Part shown: piece after piece, positions 20,022 to 30,918 of the stretch
Layout of the letters: each line of letters opens with the position of its first letter
Numbering within the stretch: position 1 is the stretch's first letter
Assembly: GCA_900546115.1 (NCBI GenBank)
Contig: URBQ01000001.1
Span: 42,433 to 106,432 of the forward strand
Direction: 5' to 3'
From: an uncultured Collinsella sp.
GTDB taxonomy: Bacteria > Actinomycetota > Coriobacteriia > Coriobacteriales > Coriobacteriaceae
DNA length: 64,000 bases
The notes under the pieces: generated by a model
Database searches by the model: none
Told to the model about the DNA's origin: nothing
Seen by the model: the letters and a program-made list of their open reading frames with translations, nothing else
Translations under genes and position numbers: made by a program

Positions 20022-20130
20022 AAAGCCCGTTTTTTGCGACTCAGGGGTTTGGGTCGAGCCGTTAATATGGACTTACTGTCACAACGTGCGTTGCGCAAGG
20101 AACGCAGCGCCGCTTGTTTGGAGGAATGTC

Positions 20131-20688
20131 ATGAAAAAGAAGCCGCTGCTTGCGCTCATGTTGGCTGTAGTGGTTGCATGCTTGATCTCTCTTTACGGTT
20201 GCGGTGGTCCCACAGTCGAGCAACTTATTAACGAAGATCTGACCAATCAGCTTGATGAGATTAAAAATAACGACGAATCATTTCTGGATGGCTTGGATAA
20301 GGTTGCAGGGAAAGAGTTTAAAAGGGTCGACATCAATACCGAGGAATACGCCAAGAGCTATCTCGAGGGTTTCGACTATAAAATCGGCGACATTGTGGTC
20401 GATGAAGATGAAGGTACCGCTACTGCTGAAGTGACCATCACCTGTAAGTCGATGGCTCAAATTCAAGGGGATTTTGCCACCAAATACCAAGAGAAGGTTG
20501 CTGCTCTTGATGGGTCGCCTTCCGAAGATGAGTTGTACAAGCTGGCTGGACAGGTAATGCTCGATGTGACCAAGTCCGCCAAGCCTAGGGACACCAAGGT
20601 TACCTTTAAGTATTCTGCTAACGATGACAACGAATGGTCGGGGGACGACTCTAATATCTCCGAGATGATGAGCGCGATGCAAGGATAG
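20131..20688 (+). CDS. Putative lipoprotein
   Basis: 185 residues beginning KKKPLLALMLAVVVACLISL, then YGCGG, a type II signal peptide. The mature part is acidic and alpha/beta, similar in style to DUF5105-like secreted proteins of Firmicutes/Actinobacteria, but no family is claimed. The ATG at 20131 follows GGAGG eight bases upstream. GC content is lower than in flanking genes. It sits just after the tRNA fragment, so it may be cargo of an old integrated element. Function unknown. Confidence 0.7.
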   Translation: MKKKPLLALMLAVVVACLISLYGCGGPTVEQLINEDLTNQLDEIKNNDESFLDGLDKVAGKEFKRVDINTEEYAKSYLEGFDYKIGDIVVDEDEGTATAEVTITCKSMAQIQGDFATKYQEKVAALDGSPSEDELYKLAGQVMLDVTKSAKPRDTKVTFKYSANDDNEWSGDDSNISEMMSAMQG

Positions 20689-20732
20689 CGCCTTATATGT
20701 AGGTTGCCATGCGACAAACAGTTCGTTATGCA

Positions 20733-20768
20733 ATAAAGGGAGGATCGTTGGGGCGACCCTCCCTTTAT
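20733..20768. terminator. Bidirectional terminator
   Basis: Stem ATAAAGGGAGG / CCTCCCTTTAT with T-rich ends on both strands, 45 bp after the lipoprotein stop. Confidence 0.8.
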
Positions 20769-20868
20769 AACAATTAAAGCCAAGTGCGCCTGCGATATTA
20801 GTAAGCGTTATTCTGCCGACAGTTTGGGACACTCCTTGCGCCAGCGTTGCATCGAGTGCTCGGGAAAA

Positions 20869-21034
20869 TGGGGCCCGGTTTTTGGCCGAATAATGGGTCG
20901 CGGTTTCCGGATGGGGTGGGTTGTGGAAAGTGCGACCCGGAATATTGCTCTGAAACGGGATGCCGTTTCCCCGACAAGGCTCAACCGGAAAGCGCATCCC
21001 ATTCTGAGGCGGCAAAACGGGATGCGCTTTCCGC
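20869..21034. repeat. Repeat family D array, locus 1
   Basis: Series of alternating palindromic words: GGGTCGCGGTTTCCG, GGAAAGTGCGACCCGG, ACGGGATGCCGTTTCC, CCGGAAAGCGCATCCC and ACGGGATGCGCTTTCCGC. Each neighbour pair can form a hairpin. The same words recur at 49974-50149. It fills the 385-bp gap between the lipoprotein and the HAD gene. Confidence 0.75.
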
Positions 21035-21073
21035 GCGACAGAATCTATGCAGCCGTGTTGAGCGACAGCCCCG

Positions 21074-21742
21074 CTACTCGCCCAGAATCAGCGACGCGAG
21101 CTCTTCCTGGGTGTCCACCACGTAGTCGGCGCCGGCAGCTTCCAGCTCTGCGCGGCCGCGGAAGCCCCAGCTGACGCCCGCACTCTTAAGGCCAGCGTTG
21201 TGGCCGGTCAAAATATCGACATTGGAATCGCCCACATAGAGCGTGGTCGCCGGATCGGCGCCCAGCTCTTGCATCACATGCAGCGTGACGGGCGCTTCGG
21301 GCTTGGGCGGAAACGCATCGACACGGCCCTGTACCAGCGCAAAACGCTCGGAACCAAAATACTTCTCGATAAGCGGAGCCGCCGAGACGTGGTCCTTGTT
21401 GGTGAGCACAGCAAGCTGCACACCCGCGGCGCGCAGGCGGTCGAGCATCTCGATCGTACCGGCATAGGGGGCGGTGTGGTCCTCCTTGTGCTCGCCGTAA
21501 TAAGCCCTAAACTCGGCAAGCGTCTGCTCAAAGGCGCGACCGTCGCCCGCATACTCGGCAGGCATAAAGCGTTCGACCAGCTTGAGCATGCCGTTTCCCA
21601 CCTTGTAGCGGTACTCGTCTACGGCAAACGTGGGCCAGCCGTGCATCTCGCAGGTATGGTTGCCGGCGGCCGCCAGGTCCTCGAGCGTGTTGAGGATGGT
21701 GCCGTCAAGGTCAAAGATCACGGTGGAAAAAGCTGCTGCCAT
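21074..21742 (-). CDS. HAD-family phosphatase (phosphoglycolate-phosphatase-like)
   Basis: 222 residues. HAD motif I VIFDLDGTILNTLEDL (nucleophile Asp), a helical cap domain (~18-85), motif II LAVLTNKDHVSA, motif III Lys in FPPKPEAPVTL and motif IV TLYVGDSNVDILTG. The layout is that of Gph/PpaX-type enzymes; the substrate is not certain. The ATG at 21742 has GGGAG upstream; the frame extends to 21835 without a better start. Before the island insertion it would have lain directly downstream of hypE on the same strand. Confidence 0.87.
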   Translation of the reverse strand: MAAAFSTVIFDLDGTILNTLEDLAAAGNHTCEMHGWPTFAVDEYRYKVGNGMLKLVERFMPAEYAGDGRAFEQTLAEFRAYYGEHKEDHTAPYAGTIEMLDRLRAAGVQLAVLTNKDHVSAAPLIEKYFGSERFALVQGRVDAFPPKPEAPVTLHVMQELGADPATTLYVGDSNVDILTGHNAGLKSAGVSWGFRGRAELEAAGADYVVDTQEELASLILGE

Positions 21743-21865
21743 GAAAGCTCCCGTCATTGGGTTTAAAACGCACCTCATAATACTGGGCTTACGCGTCTGG
21801 CGTGGCTGGAATCTGAACATCTCCAGGGATATCAAGCCACATCGCGCCAGCCGTGCAATTCCGCC

Positions 21866-21919
21866 CTAGTAAATTCTCGGCAGCTGCTCTCCCACGAGCA
21901 TGTCGAGGATGCGGGTCGA
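21866..21919 (-). pseudogene. hypE: Detached 3' end of hypE
   Basis: Reading the minus strand gives STRILDMLVGEQLPRIY followed by TAG. This is the expected C-terminal tail of HypE, whose body lies 6.3 kb away and stops matching the family at LPT (28176). The last residue is Tyr (TAC) where HypE proteins end in an essential Cys (TGC would differ by one base). Bases 21877-21919 are identical to 28176-28218. Confidence 0.85.
21877..21919. repeat. Island boundary direct repeat, left copy
   Basis: 43 bases identical to 28176-28218 (begins TCGGCAGCTGCTCTCCCACG). Sequence diverges at once on both sides. The stop codon of the LicR-like gene begins five bases inside the island. Confidence 0.9.
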
Positions 21920-21923
21920 GCCT

Positions 21924-23894
21924 TTATCCGATATCGTGCGTAAACGCAGCCAGAAACTCTTCGAAGGTGTCGGTCTGCATGAGCCTCATCGTGGTCTCTA
22001 CCGAGGAGAACACTTCGATAATCAGGTCGAGCACATCTCTAAAGAGCCCCATGTCTTCCTGCGCGGTACCTATAAGCAGCACAAATCGCACGTCGTGGCG
22101 TCCCCAAGGAATCGGGGCGTCATTGTGGACCACGGCAATAAACGAGCGCTTGGGATACACCGAGATCGCATGGGGTATGGCAAGGCAGTCAGTAAACGCT
22201 GTCGATGAGACGTTCTCGCGCAGATGCACGTTGGCGATAAATTCGGGCGTTACGAGCTCCTGAGCAGCCAAAAGCTCTCCCATTCGGTCGATGCAGCTTG
22301 TGGCGTCAACCGCGTCTATGTTGCGTATAAATAGCTCCGGCCGCAGCAGGTGCCCCAAAAGGCCCTGAGCGTAGAGGCGCCGTCGCCGCTCTTGGATGGC
22401 ACAAAGCCGGTCGCGGATCTTTCGCACGTTCTGTTTAGTGAGGATGGGCCCGATCAAGATCTTGGTGCTACCGCCACAAACCGGCACGTCGACCGTAGTG
22501 ACCACCACATCGCTCTCGGGAGGATCGGCCAGGTAGCTATCACAGCTTCTCACGGCAACAACGCTGATGTCGTCTCCAAACTCGGCCTTAAGGTCGTCGA
22601 CAAGCCTGCGCGCAAAGTCGTGATACTCCTCGATGATGACCGTGCAGGTGATGGCGCCGTCGGGTGCGGAGAACTTCTCAAAATAGGCGCCGATATGAAA
22701 GGCGATAAACGCGATTTCGTTTTCGCCCACCTCAATATCCATGGCGGTGGAGAAGCGGTGGGCGATATAGACCGCCATGTCGTAGACCGGTGCGTACTCG
22801 CTTTTGATCTGCGCAGCGAGCGGGTTGGGGTAGCTTACGTGGTAGACGGCTCGTTGGTAGGCGTTAAACATATGCAGGACGAGCTGCAGGCGCATGGGCT
22901 CGTCGATAAAGCGCGGTAGGTTGTAGCGCTTGCCGCACTCGTCGAGAATCCCCAGAACCATGTCTACAAAATCGCGGTCAATGATGCTTGAGAGCTTCTC
23001 GCGGTTGAGCTCGTCAAAATCGCAACGTTCGACGGAAAGCGCCAAAAGCAGCAGGATTTGCTGAAAATCGGCGCGTGGGATGGCGCAACCAAACTCCTTC
23101 TCAAAGTAGGCGGCGATGCGCTGGGCGCAGCGTACGATCTGCTCGCGCTGCCCGAGTTGTGCCACTAGGCCGTCTGCATCGATGGGGCCGTCCACCTCGC
23201 TGAGCTCGTTGTTCGAGGTGAGCCTGATGATGATCACTAACAGGTGCACGAGCAGGTTGGAGAGCGCGTAGTCGTTGATAAATAAATCCGAGCGCTGGCA
23301 GATCGCGACCAAGCTCGAGAGGGTTGCCTGCACGTCAAAGTCGGGAAACATGTTTTCGAGCGTTTTGGTTGAGGTGAAATAGCCATAGGAGTTGTGGGTT
23401 GCTATGTGGCCGAGAAGCTTGCGCTTGTCGGCCTCTCGCCCCGTGAGTGTCATGCGGTAGTCGTGTGTCTCGACATTGAGGCCGAACTGCCGCACGAGTG
23501 CGCGCACCTGCGGCATCACGGAGCTCTGAAACGTGCTCTCGCTGATAAAGAGCTCATCGGCGATATCAAAGACGGAGAGTCCATCGCATGCGTTGACAAG
23601 GCGGGAGATAGTAAAGTCGCGCCTGGAGTCCGCGTTCGCGGGGAGGGTATTGACACCTTCGCAAGGACTAGCGGAAGCGCTGGCGGCAGCCGGCGCCGCC
23701 GTGGCAAGGCGATAGCCCTCTTTAGACGATTCGATATGTCGCGTACCGGTCTCGTTGACCTCTGCAACATAGTTGCGGATGCTTCGCTCACTCGCGCCCA
23801 AAAGGCCGGCAAGCATCGAGGAAGACACCCATGAGCTGCTGTTTTCGAGCACGTCGATCATGCGGTTGATGCGGTTCTGCTTGGCGCTCGCCAT
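21924..23894 (-). CDS. LicR/MtlR-type PRD transcriptional activator
   Basis: 656 residues. Order: N-terminal HTH (1-~60, LLGASERSIRNYVAEVNE), second HTH-like region (~100-165), PRD1 (~185-290; candidate His in LLVHLLVIIIRL), PRD2 (~300-400; His in EIAFIAFHIGAYF), a IIB-like domain (~410-500, AVRSCDSYLADPPESDVVV) and a IIA-fructose-like domain (~510-650; CLAIPHAISVYP with the phospho-His). Such regulators are phosphorylated by HPr and by the cognate IIB, and switch on the linked PTS operon when substrate is present. It is divergent from the IIB gene. ATG 23894 has GGAGGAAAGCC upstream. Confidence 0.9.
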   Translation of the reverse strand: MASAKQNRINRMIDVLENSSSWVSSSMLAGLLGASERSIRNYVAEVNETGTRHIESSKEGYRLATAAPAAASASASPCEGVNTLPANADSRRDFTISRLVNACDGLSVFDIADELFISESTFQSSVMPQVRALVRQFGLNVETHDYRMTLTGREADKRKLLGHIATHNSYGYFTSTKTLENMFPDFDVQATLSSLVAICQRSDLFINDYALSNLLVHLLVIIIRLTSNNELSEVDGPIDADGLVAQLGQREQIVRCAQRIAAYFEKEFGCAIPRADFQQILLLLALSVERCDFDELNREKLSSIIDRDFVDMVLGILDECGKRYNLPRFIDEPMRLQLVLHMFNAYQRAVYHVSYPNPLAAQIKSEYAPVYDMAVYIAHRFSTAMDIEVGENEIAFIAFHIGAYFEKFSAPDGAITCTVIIEEYHDFARRLVDDLKAEFGDDISVVAVRSCDSYLADPPESDVVVTTVDVPVCGGSTKILIGPILTKQNVRKIRDRLCAIQERRRRLYAQGLLGHLLRPELFIRNIDAVDATSCIDRMGELLAAQELVTPEFIANVHLRENVSSTAFTDCLAIPHAISVYPKRSFIAVVHNDAPIPWGRHDVRFVLLIGTAQEDMGLFRDVLDLIIEVFSSVETTMRLMQTDTFEEFLAAFTHDIG

Positions 23895-23986
23895 GGCTTT
23901 CCTCCAAGAGATGAACGGCAGACAGGGTGTACCGCCCCATGGTATCTCAGGTTAAGAAAGGGTGTCTTTTCCAATTTGCCGCCCAA

Positions 23987-24038
23987 GCGGAAAATCGCCC
24001 GGCTTGCCGCGCGGGCGGAAAATCTGCCGCCTTGCCGC
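23987..24038. promoter_or_regulatory. 24-bp direct repeats, candidate activator site
   Basis: GCGGAAAATCGCCCGGCTTG... at 23987-24010 and a 22/24 match at 24015-24038, giving a 28-bp period. A partial third unit lies just upstream (TTGCCGCCCAAGCGG). It sits between the divergent LicR-like gene and the PTS operon. Role as LicR binding site is inferred from position. Confidence 0.5.
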
Positions 24039-24168
24039 CATGCGGCAAAAAGACGGTTGGTTTTTGGGGAGATGTATCCGTATGGTTAGGTTCATCGAGG
24101 CGACCGGAGTCGACACGGCGTCTTAAGGCTCGAATGCAAGACGTTCAATTATAGAAAGGAGCAATATC

Positions 24169-24510
24169 ATGGTTGATGAAAATGAAACCATTAGGCTATT
24201 GCTCGCATGCGGTATTGGCGCATCGACTGGGTTTATGGCCGCAAATATGCGCAAAATCGCGAAGCAACGTGGTCTTGACGTGACCGTGAGCGCGGTCAGC
24301 AAGTCGGAGATTATGGACTATGCCGACAAGATTGATGCTCTGCTATTGGGGCCTCACTTTGCGGCTGAGGTTCCAGCAACGCAGAAACAACTTGAGCCAT
24401 ATGGCGTAAAGGTTATGTCAATCGATCCTGATTATTATGCCGCCCTCGATGGTGAGGGGATTCTCGAGGACGCATACGATCTTCTTGATATTGAGTTTGA
24501 TGGCGAGTAG
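24169..24510 (+). CDS. PTS lactose/cellobiose-type IIB component
   Basis: 113 residues. The phosphorylated Cys lies in LLLACGIGASTGFMA close to the N terminus, as in CelA/ChbB-type IIB proteins, followed by the Rossmann-like fold (ALLLGPHFAAEVPATQKQL). It accepts phosphate from IIA and passes it to the sugar bound by IIC. ATG 24169 follows GAAAGGAGC. First gene of a tight PTS operon, 11 bp before IIC. Confidence 0.9.
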   Translation: MVDENETIRLLLACGIGASTGFMAANMRKIAKQRGLDVTVSAVSKSEIMDYADKIDALLLGPHFAAEVPATQKQLEPYGVKVMSIDPDYYAALDGEGILEDAYDLLDIEFDGE

Positions 24511-24521
24511 GGGGCGAGCCG

Positions 24522-25901
24522 ATGTCGAATGTTATGACTAGGGTGCAAGGCGGAATTGAAAAGCATGTTGTGCCCGTGATTAACAAACTCACAGCAAACT
24601 ACTGGTTTGGAATAGTCGCAAATGCGGTGCTGTACATCGTTCCCTTTACAATGGTCTCTGCGATTCCAAGCCTCTTCAATGTCGTGCGTAATTTCATTCC
24701 TGTACTTCCCGATCTGACTGCGCTTAATACGTATTCCTTCGGTTTGGTTGGAATGTTCATCGCATTTATTATTCCTCATAGCGTTTGCATCAAGGAGGAC
24801 GATAAGGGCAGGGCTTTGATTGCCGGATTTACCGGAGTCGGTACCTTTATGCTGTGCATGAACCCTCAAGCCGTTGATGAGGGCGTGGCGTTTGAGATGT
24901 GGAAGTTCGGCTCGAGCGGAATGTTTGCCGCCATGGTCGTGGGTATCGTTGTTGGAGCAATCTATAAATTCGCAGCCCATCACAGCTTCTTTGGAGAAGA
25001 TTCGGTTATTCCGGATTTTGTTAAGAATTGGTTTGACAGCATTATTCCGATCTTGCTGAGCCTCGCCATTGCTTATTTGCTTACGTTCCTTGCAAAAATC
25101 GATGTATTTACCGTAATCGCGCTTCTTCTTTCACCGGTTACTAACTTTGGGCAATCGCTTCCGGGCGTTGTGTTCATTGCACTTGTGATGGACGTGTTTT
25201 ATTTCTTCGGCGTGTCTGGTTGGGCCTTTATTTCGGTCACTTTGCCTATCACGCAGGGCGGAATGGCTGAAAACATGGCGGCCGTGGCGGCGGGTGCAAC
25301 GCCTACCAACATCAATGCCTATGGCCTTTCTCGTTATTACATGATTGGCGGAGAGCTTAATACGTTGCCGCTGGCATTCATGATGCTGTTCTCAAAGTCA
25401 AAGAAGAACCGTACGCTTGGCAAAGCGACATTTGTGCCATCGCTTTTCAACATTAATGAGCCTCTAGTATTCTCCACGATCGTAAATAATCCCTATCTGT
25501 TTATTCCTGTTATTCTCCAGGCAATCATTCTCCCCGCGAATGCGTATCTTTGGCTCCAGTTCGATTGGGCCAGCCTTCACACTCAGATGTTTGCCATGAA
25601 CTTCTTGCCTAATGCTGTTTCGGCATATTTCCTTTCAAATGGCGATATTCGAAATGTTGTGCTTGTCGCTGTCAACCTTATTCTCGCTGCAATTATTTGG
25701 TATCCCTTCTTTAAGGTCTTTGATAAGCACGCTGCTGAGGAAGAGGAAAAGAGCGAGGCTGAGCTCAAGGCAAAAAGGGAAGCAAAGCGTGCCGCACGTG
25801 AAGCCAAGAAGGCTGCAAAACTTGAGGCGAGCGGCAACGTTGGTGGCGATACTGAGAACGCTATGACATCCGAGGGATTCTCGGTAAAGACGGGAGAATG
25901 A
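24522..25901 (+). CDS. PTS lactose/cellobiose-type IIC permease
   Basis: 459 residues, about ten transmembrane segments in the first ~410. Family features include the N-terminal TANYWFGIVANAVLYIVPF, the mid-protein GVSGWAFISVTLPITQGGMAENM and NINEPLVFSTIVNNPYLFIP (substrate-binding Glu region). After the last helix an unusual charged tail of about 55 residues, rich in Lys/Ala/Glu (KAKREAKRAAREAKKAAKLE), extends into the cytosol. This is not typical of ChbC/CelB and could be a coiled or nucleic-acid-like basic patch. Codon use is AT-richer than the chromosome average. Confidence 0.9.
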   Translation: MSNVMTRVQGGIEKHVVPVINKLTANYWFGIVANAVLYIVPFTMVSAIPSLFNVVRNFIPVLPDLTALNTYSFGLVGMFIAFIIPHSVCIKEDDKGRALIAGFTGVGTFMLCMNPQAVDEGVAFEMWKFGSSGMFAAMVVGIVVGAIYKFAAHHSFFGEDSVIPDFVKNWFDSIIPILLSLAIAYLLTFLAKIDVFTVIALLLSPVTNFGQSLPGVVFIALVMDVFYFFGVSGWAFISVTLPITQGGMAENMAAVAAGATPTNINAYGLSRYYMIGGELNTLPLAFMMLFSKSKKNRTLGKATFVPSLFNINEPLVFSTIVNNPYLFIPVILQAIILPANAYLWLQFDWASLHTQMFAMNFLPNAVSAYFLSNGDIRNVVLVAVNLILAAIIWYPFFKVFDKHAAEEEEKSEAELKAKREAKRAAREAKKAAKLEASGNVGGDTENAMTSEGFSVKTGE

Positions 25902-25902
25902 T

Positions 25903-26235
25903 ATGGGCAAGCCAATTGATGTCAATGCGGTGGCCATGGAAGTCATTATAAATGCCGGTGATGGGCGGGTTTGCATCGATCAGGCCATGGATTGTTTGGC
26001 GTCCTTGGATTTTGATGGGGCAGAAGAGCGACTTGCCGAGGCAGACTCAAAGGTCTTGGCCGCCCACAAGGCGCAAACGGCCACCATTCAAGCGCAGGCT
26101 GCTGGTGAGGAAGTTGAATACTCACTTTTGTTTACGCATGCGCAGGACACTCTGATGACAATCAGCGCCGAGCTGCATATGGCGAAAAAGATGATGCCGG
26201 TCGTTCGTGCTCTTGCGGCTCGTGTAGGCGAGTAG
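25903..26235 (+). CDS. PTS lactose/cellobiose-type IIA component
   Basis: 110 residues, all-helical IIA(Lac/Cel) family. The phosphorylated His lies in YSLLFTHAQDTLMT (about residue 82). AHKAQTATIQAQA precedes it. The ATG at 25903 begins two bases after the IIC stop. Transfers phosphate from HPr to the IIB encoded at 24169. Confidence 0.9.
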   Translation: MGKPIDVNAVAMEVIINAGDGRVCIDQAMDCLASLDFDGAEERLAEADSKVLAAHKAQTATIQAQAAGEEVEYSLLFTHAQDTLMTISAELHMAKKMMPVVRALAARVGE

Positions 26236-26265
26236 GTTGAATCTTCCAATTAGGCGCCATGCGGT

Positions 26266-26299
26266 GGGAGGTTCGCAAATTCGGGCCTCCCTTTTCTTT
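26266..26299 (+). terminator. Internal terminator/attenuator between IIA and bgl
   Basis: Short stem GGGAGG / CCTCCC with TTTTCTTT, ending about ten bases before the next start codon. It may reduce read-through from the PTS genes into the glucosidase gene. Confidence 0.55.
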
Positions 26300-26307
26300 A
26301 GGAGTAG

Positions 26308-29199
<2,892 letters not shown>

Positions 29200-29274
29200 A
29201 TCGAAAACTCCAATCGTGGGGGGGTCGGCAATAGCTGAGTGTGGCAGAATCGATGTTAAGTAAAAGTCAGCGAG

Positions 29275-29372
29275 CGCCATTCAGGCGAAGTGAGTTGTCT
29301 TGAAAGAGGAGGCTGCTGGGCTTTTGCCCGCAGCCGACGATTGAAAGGCAAATCGCTCGCCTGAATGGCGCG
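29275..29372. repeat. Inverted repeat in the hypD-hypE gap
   Basis: Arms CGCCATTCAGGCGA (29276-29289) and TCGCCTGAATGGCG flank a centre with a second small hairpin (GCTGCTGGGC / GCCCGCAGC). With the family E copy it fills the 212 bp between hypD and hypE, an unusually large gap for a hyp operon, and may hold a processing or attenuation site. Confidence 0.5.
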
Positions 29373-29411
29373 CAGCGTCGACCGGTCCGCCGTTCGTTAG
29401 AACGGCGGAAC
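29368..29411 (-). repeat. Repeat family E, copy 3
   Basis: On the minus strand, immediately after the hypD stop: hairpin GGTTCCGCCGTTC / GAACGGCGGACC followed by GGTCGACGCTGCGCG. Same hairpin-then-tail order as after pyrE. Confidence 0.65.
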
Positions 29412-30527
29412 CTAACAGCCTCGGTAGCGGAAATATGCTGCACAGCTGCCCTCGGAGCTCACCATGCACGGTCCGACGGGATGTTCGGGCGTACATGCGT
29501 GGCCGAACAGCGGGCAGTCGCTCGGCGTGATGGCGCCGCGCAGCACGTCGCCGCAGCGGCACCCGCGTGGTTCGACCGTCGGTTCAATGGGTACGTCAAA
29601 GCGGGCGCCGGCATCAAAGCGCGCGAATTCGGGCCGGATGGAAAGACCCGAGTTGGCAATCGGTCCCAGTCCGCGCCACGTGGTGTCGCACGGCTCAAAT
29701 ACCTGCTCGACCAGCTGGCGCGCTACGGGGTTGCCGTCAGCGTTGACGCCACGGCGGTAGGCGTTGTCGATCGCCGGCCATTTCTCGACAACCATCTGGA
29801 CCAGCATGCAGATACCTTGCAGGATATCGACCGGCTCAAACCCGGTGACTACGCCGGGGGTCTCGAACTCATCGACCAAAAACCCAAAGGGTGCCAGGCC
29901 CGTGATGGTAGCGACGTGTCCCGGAAGGATAAAGCCGTCGATAGTGGTCTCGGGATCGTTGGCGATGGCGCGCAGCGCCGGCGGCGTGGTCTTGTGAGCA
30001 CAGTAGACCGAGAAGTTCTGGAGCCCGCGCGCGTCGGACTCCAGGATAGCGGCGGCAATGGTGGGCGTTGTGGTCTCAAAGCCGACGCCCATAAAGATGA
30101 CCGGGCGTTCGGGATTTTGCTCGGCAATGTCGAGTGCGTCGAGCGGAGAGTAGACGATGCGGATGTCGCGCCCCGCCGCCTTTTGCGCGGCAAGCGAGGT
30201 GGACGATCCGGGCACGCGCATCATGTCGCCAAAGGTGGTGATGATGGCGCCGTCCATGTTGGAAAGCGCGATTGCGTGATCGATGTCGCGGTTGGCGGTG
30301 ACGCAAACGGGGCACCCCGGGCCGCTTAGCAGCTTGAGTCCCGTCGGCATAATAGAGCGAAAGCCATAGCGCCCGATGCTCACGGTATGCGTACCGCAGA
30401 CTTCCATAAGGTTGATGCTGCGGTTGCCGACAAACTCATGAATACGATCGATGAGCTCACGAGCCAGCTTGGGGTCGCGAAATGCCGAAAAGTCGATACC
30501 GGGGCGAACCGGCTGCGCCGCCGCCAC
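29412..30527 (-). CDS. hypD: Hydrogenase maturation protein HypD
   Basis: 371 residues. HypD is the [4Fe-4S] scaffold that, with HypC, receives CN and CO on iron. Seen: EVCGTHTVSIGRYG, LLSGPGCPVCVT (thiol motif), GFILPGHVATITG, GICMLVQMV, and the C-terminal cluster region RGCRCGDVLRGAITPSDCPLFGHAC. The GTG at 30527 shares its first base with the last base of the hypC stop (TAGTG), indicating translational coupling. Confidence 0.95.
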   Translation of the reverse strand: MAAAQPVRPGIDFSAFRDPKLARELIDRIHEFVGNRSINLMEVCGTHTVSIGRYGFRSIMPTGLKLLSGPGCPVCVTANRDIDHAIALSNMDGAIITTFGDMMRVPGSSTSLAAQKAAGRDIRIVYSPLDALDIAEQNPERPVIFMGVGFETTTPTIAAAILESDARGLQNFSVYCAHKTTPPALRAIANDPETTIDGFILPGHVATITGLAPFGFLVDEFETPGVVTGFEPVDILQGICMLVQMVVEKWPAIDNAYRRGVNADGNPVARQLVEQVFEPCDTTWRGLGPIANSGLSIRPEFARFDAGARFDVPIEPTVEPRGCRCGDVLRGAITPSDCPLFGHACTPEHPVGPCMVSSEGSCAAYFRYRGC

Positions 30528-30787
30528 TAGTATGCCTCGGCCGGGTTGGTGGTGAGCTGGTCCTCTTCGGCCAGCTCGGTCATGGTATTGACGAGCTCGA
30601 GTGTCTCTTGGGCTTCCTGCTCGTCGACAATCTGAATGCCAAAGCCAGCGTGCACGAGAATATAGTCGCCTACCCGTGCCGTCGGCACGAGGCGCAGCGA
30701 AACGGGACGCTCGATGCCCATCATGTCGACGGTCGCCTTAAGGTCATCGTCGCGTTTGACCACTTTACCGGGAACGGCAAGGCACAT
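30527..30787 (-). CDS. hypC: Hydrogenase maturation chaperone HypC
   Basis: 86 residues, beginning MCLAVPGKVVK: the Cys at position 2 is the conserved iron/HypD-binding residue of the HypC/HybG family. Core VGDYILVHAGFGIQIVDEQEAQETLEL is typical. Carries the Fe(CN)2CO unit between HypD and the hydrogenase large subunit. Overlaps hypD by one base. Confidence 0.95.
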   Translation of the reverse strand: MCLAVPGKVVKRDDDLKATVDMMGIERPVSLRLVPTARVGDYILVHAGFGIQIVDEQEAQETLELVNTMTELAEEDQLTTNPAEAY

Positions 30788-30918
30788 AATGTTCCCCTTT
30801 TATACGTTTTGCGCTGGATAGGCGCCTAATTACCCATCAGTTGATGGTAGCGCTCGCGGGAGTCACGAGCAAACGCGTTACACCTGTGAGACGGCGGCGC
30901 GCAGGCTGGCAAAACAGC

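Noticed and set aside
20278..21015. 245-codon minus-strand frame over the second lipoprotein
   Set aside because: It runs through a terminator and repeat array and is antisense to a gene with a clear signal peptide and ribosome-binding site.
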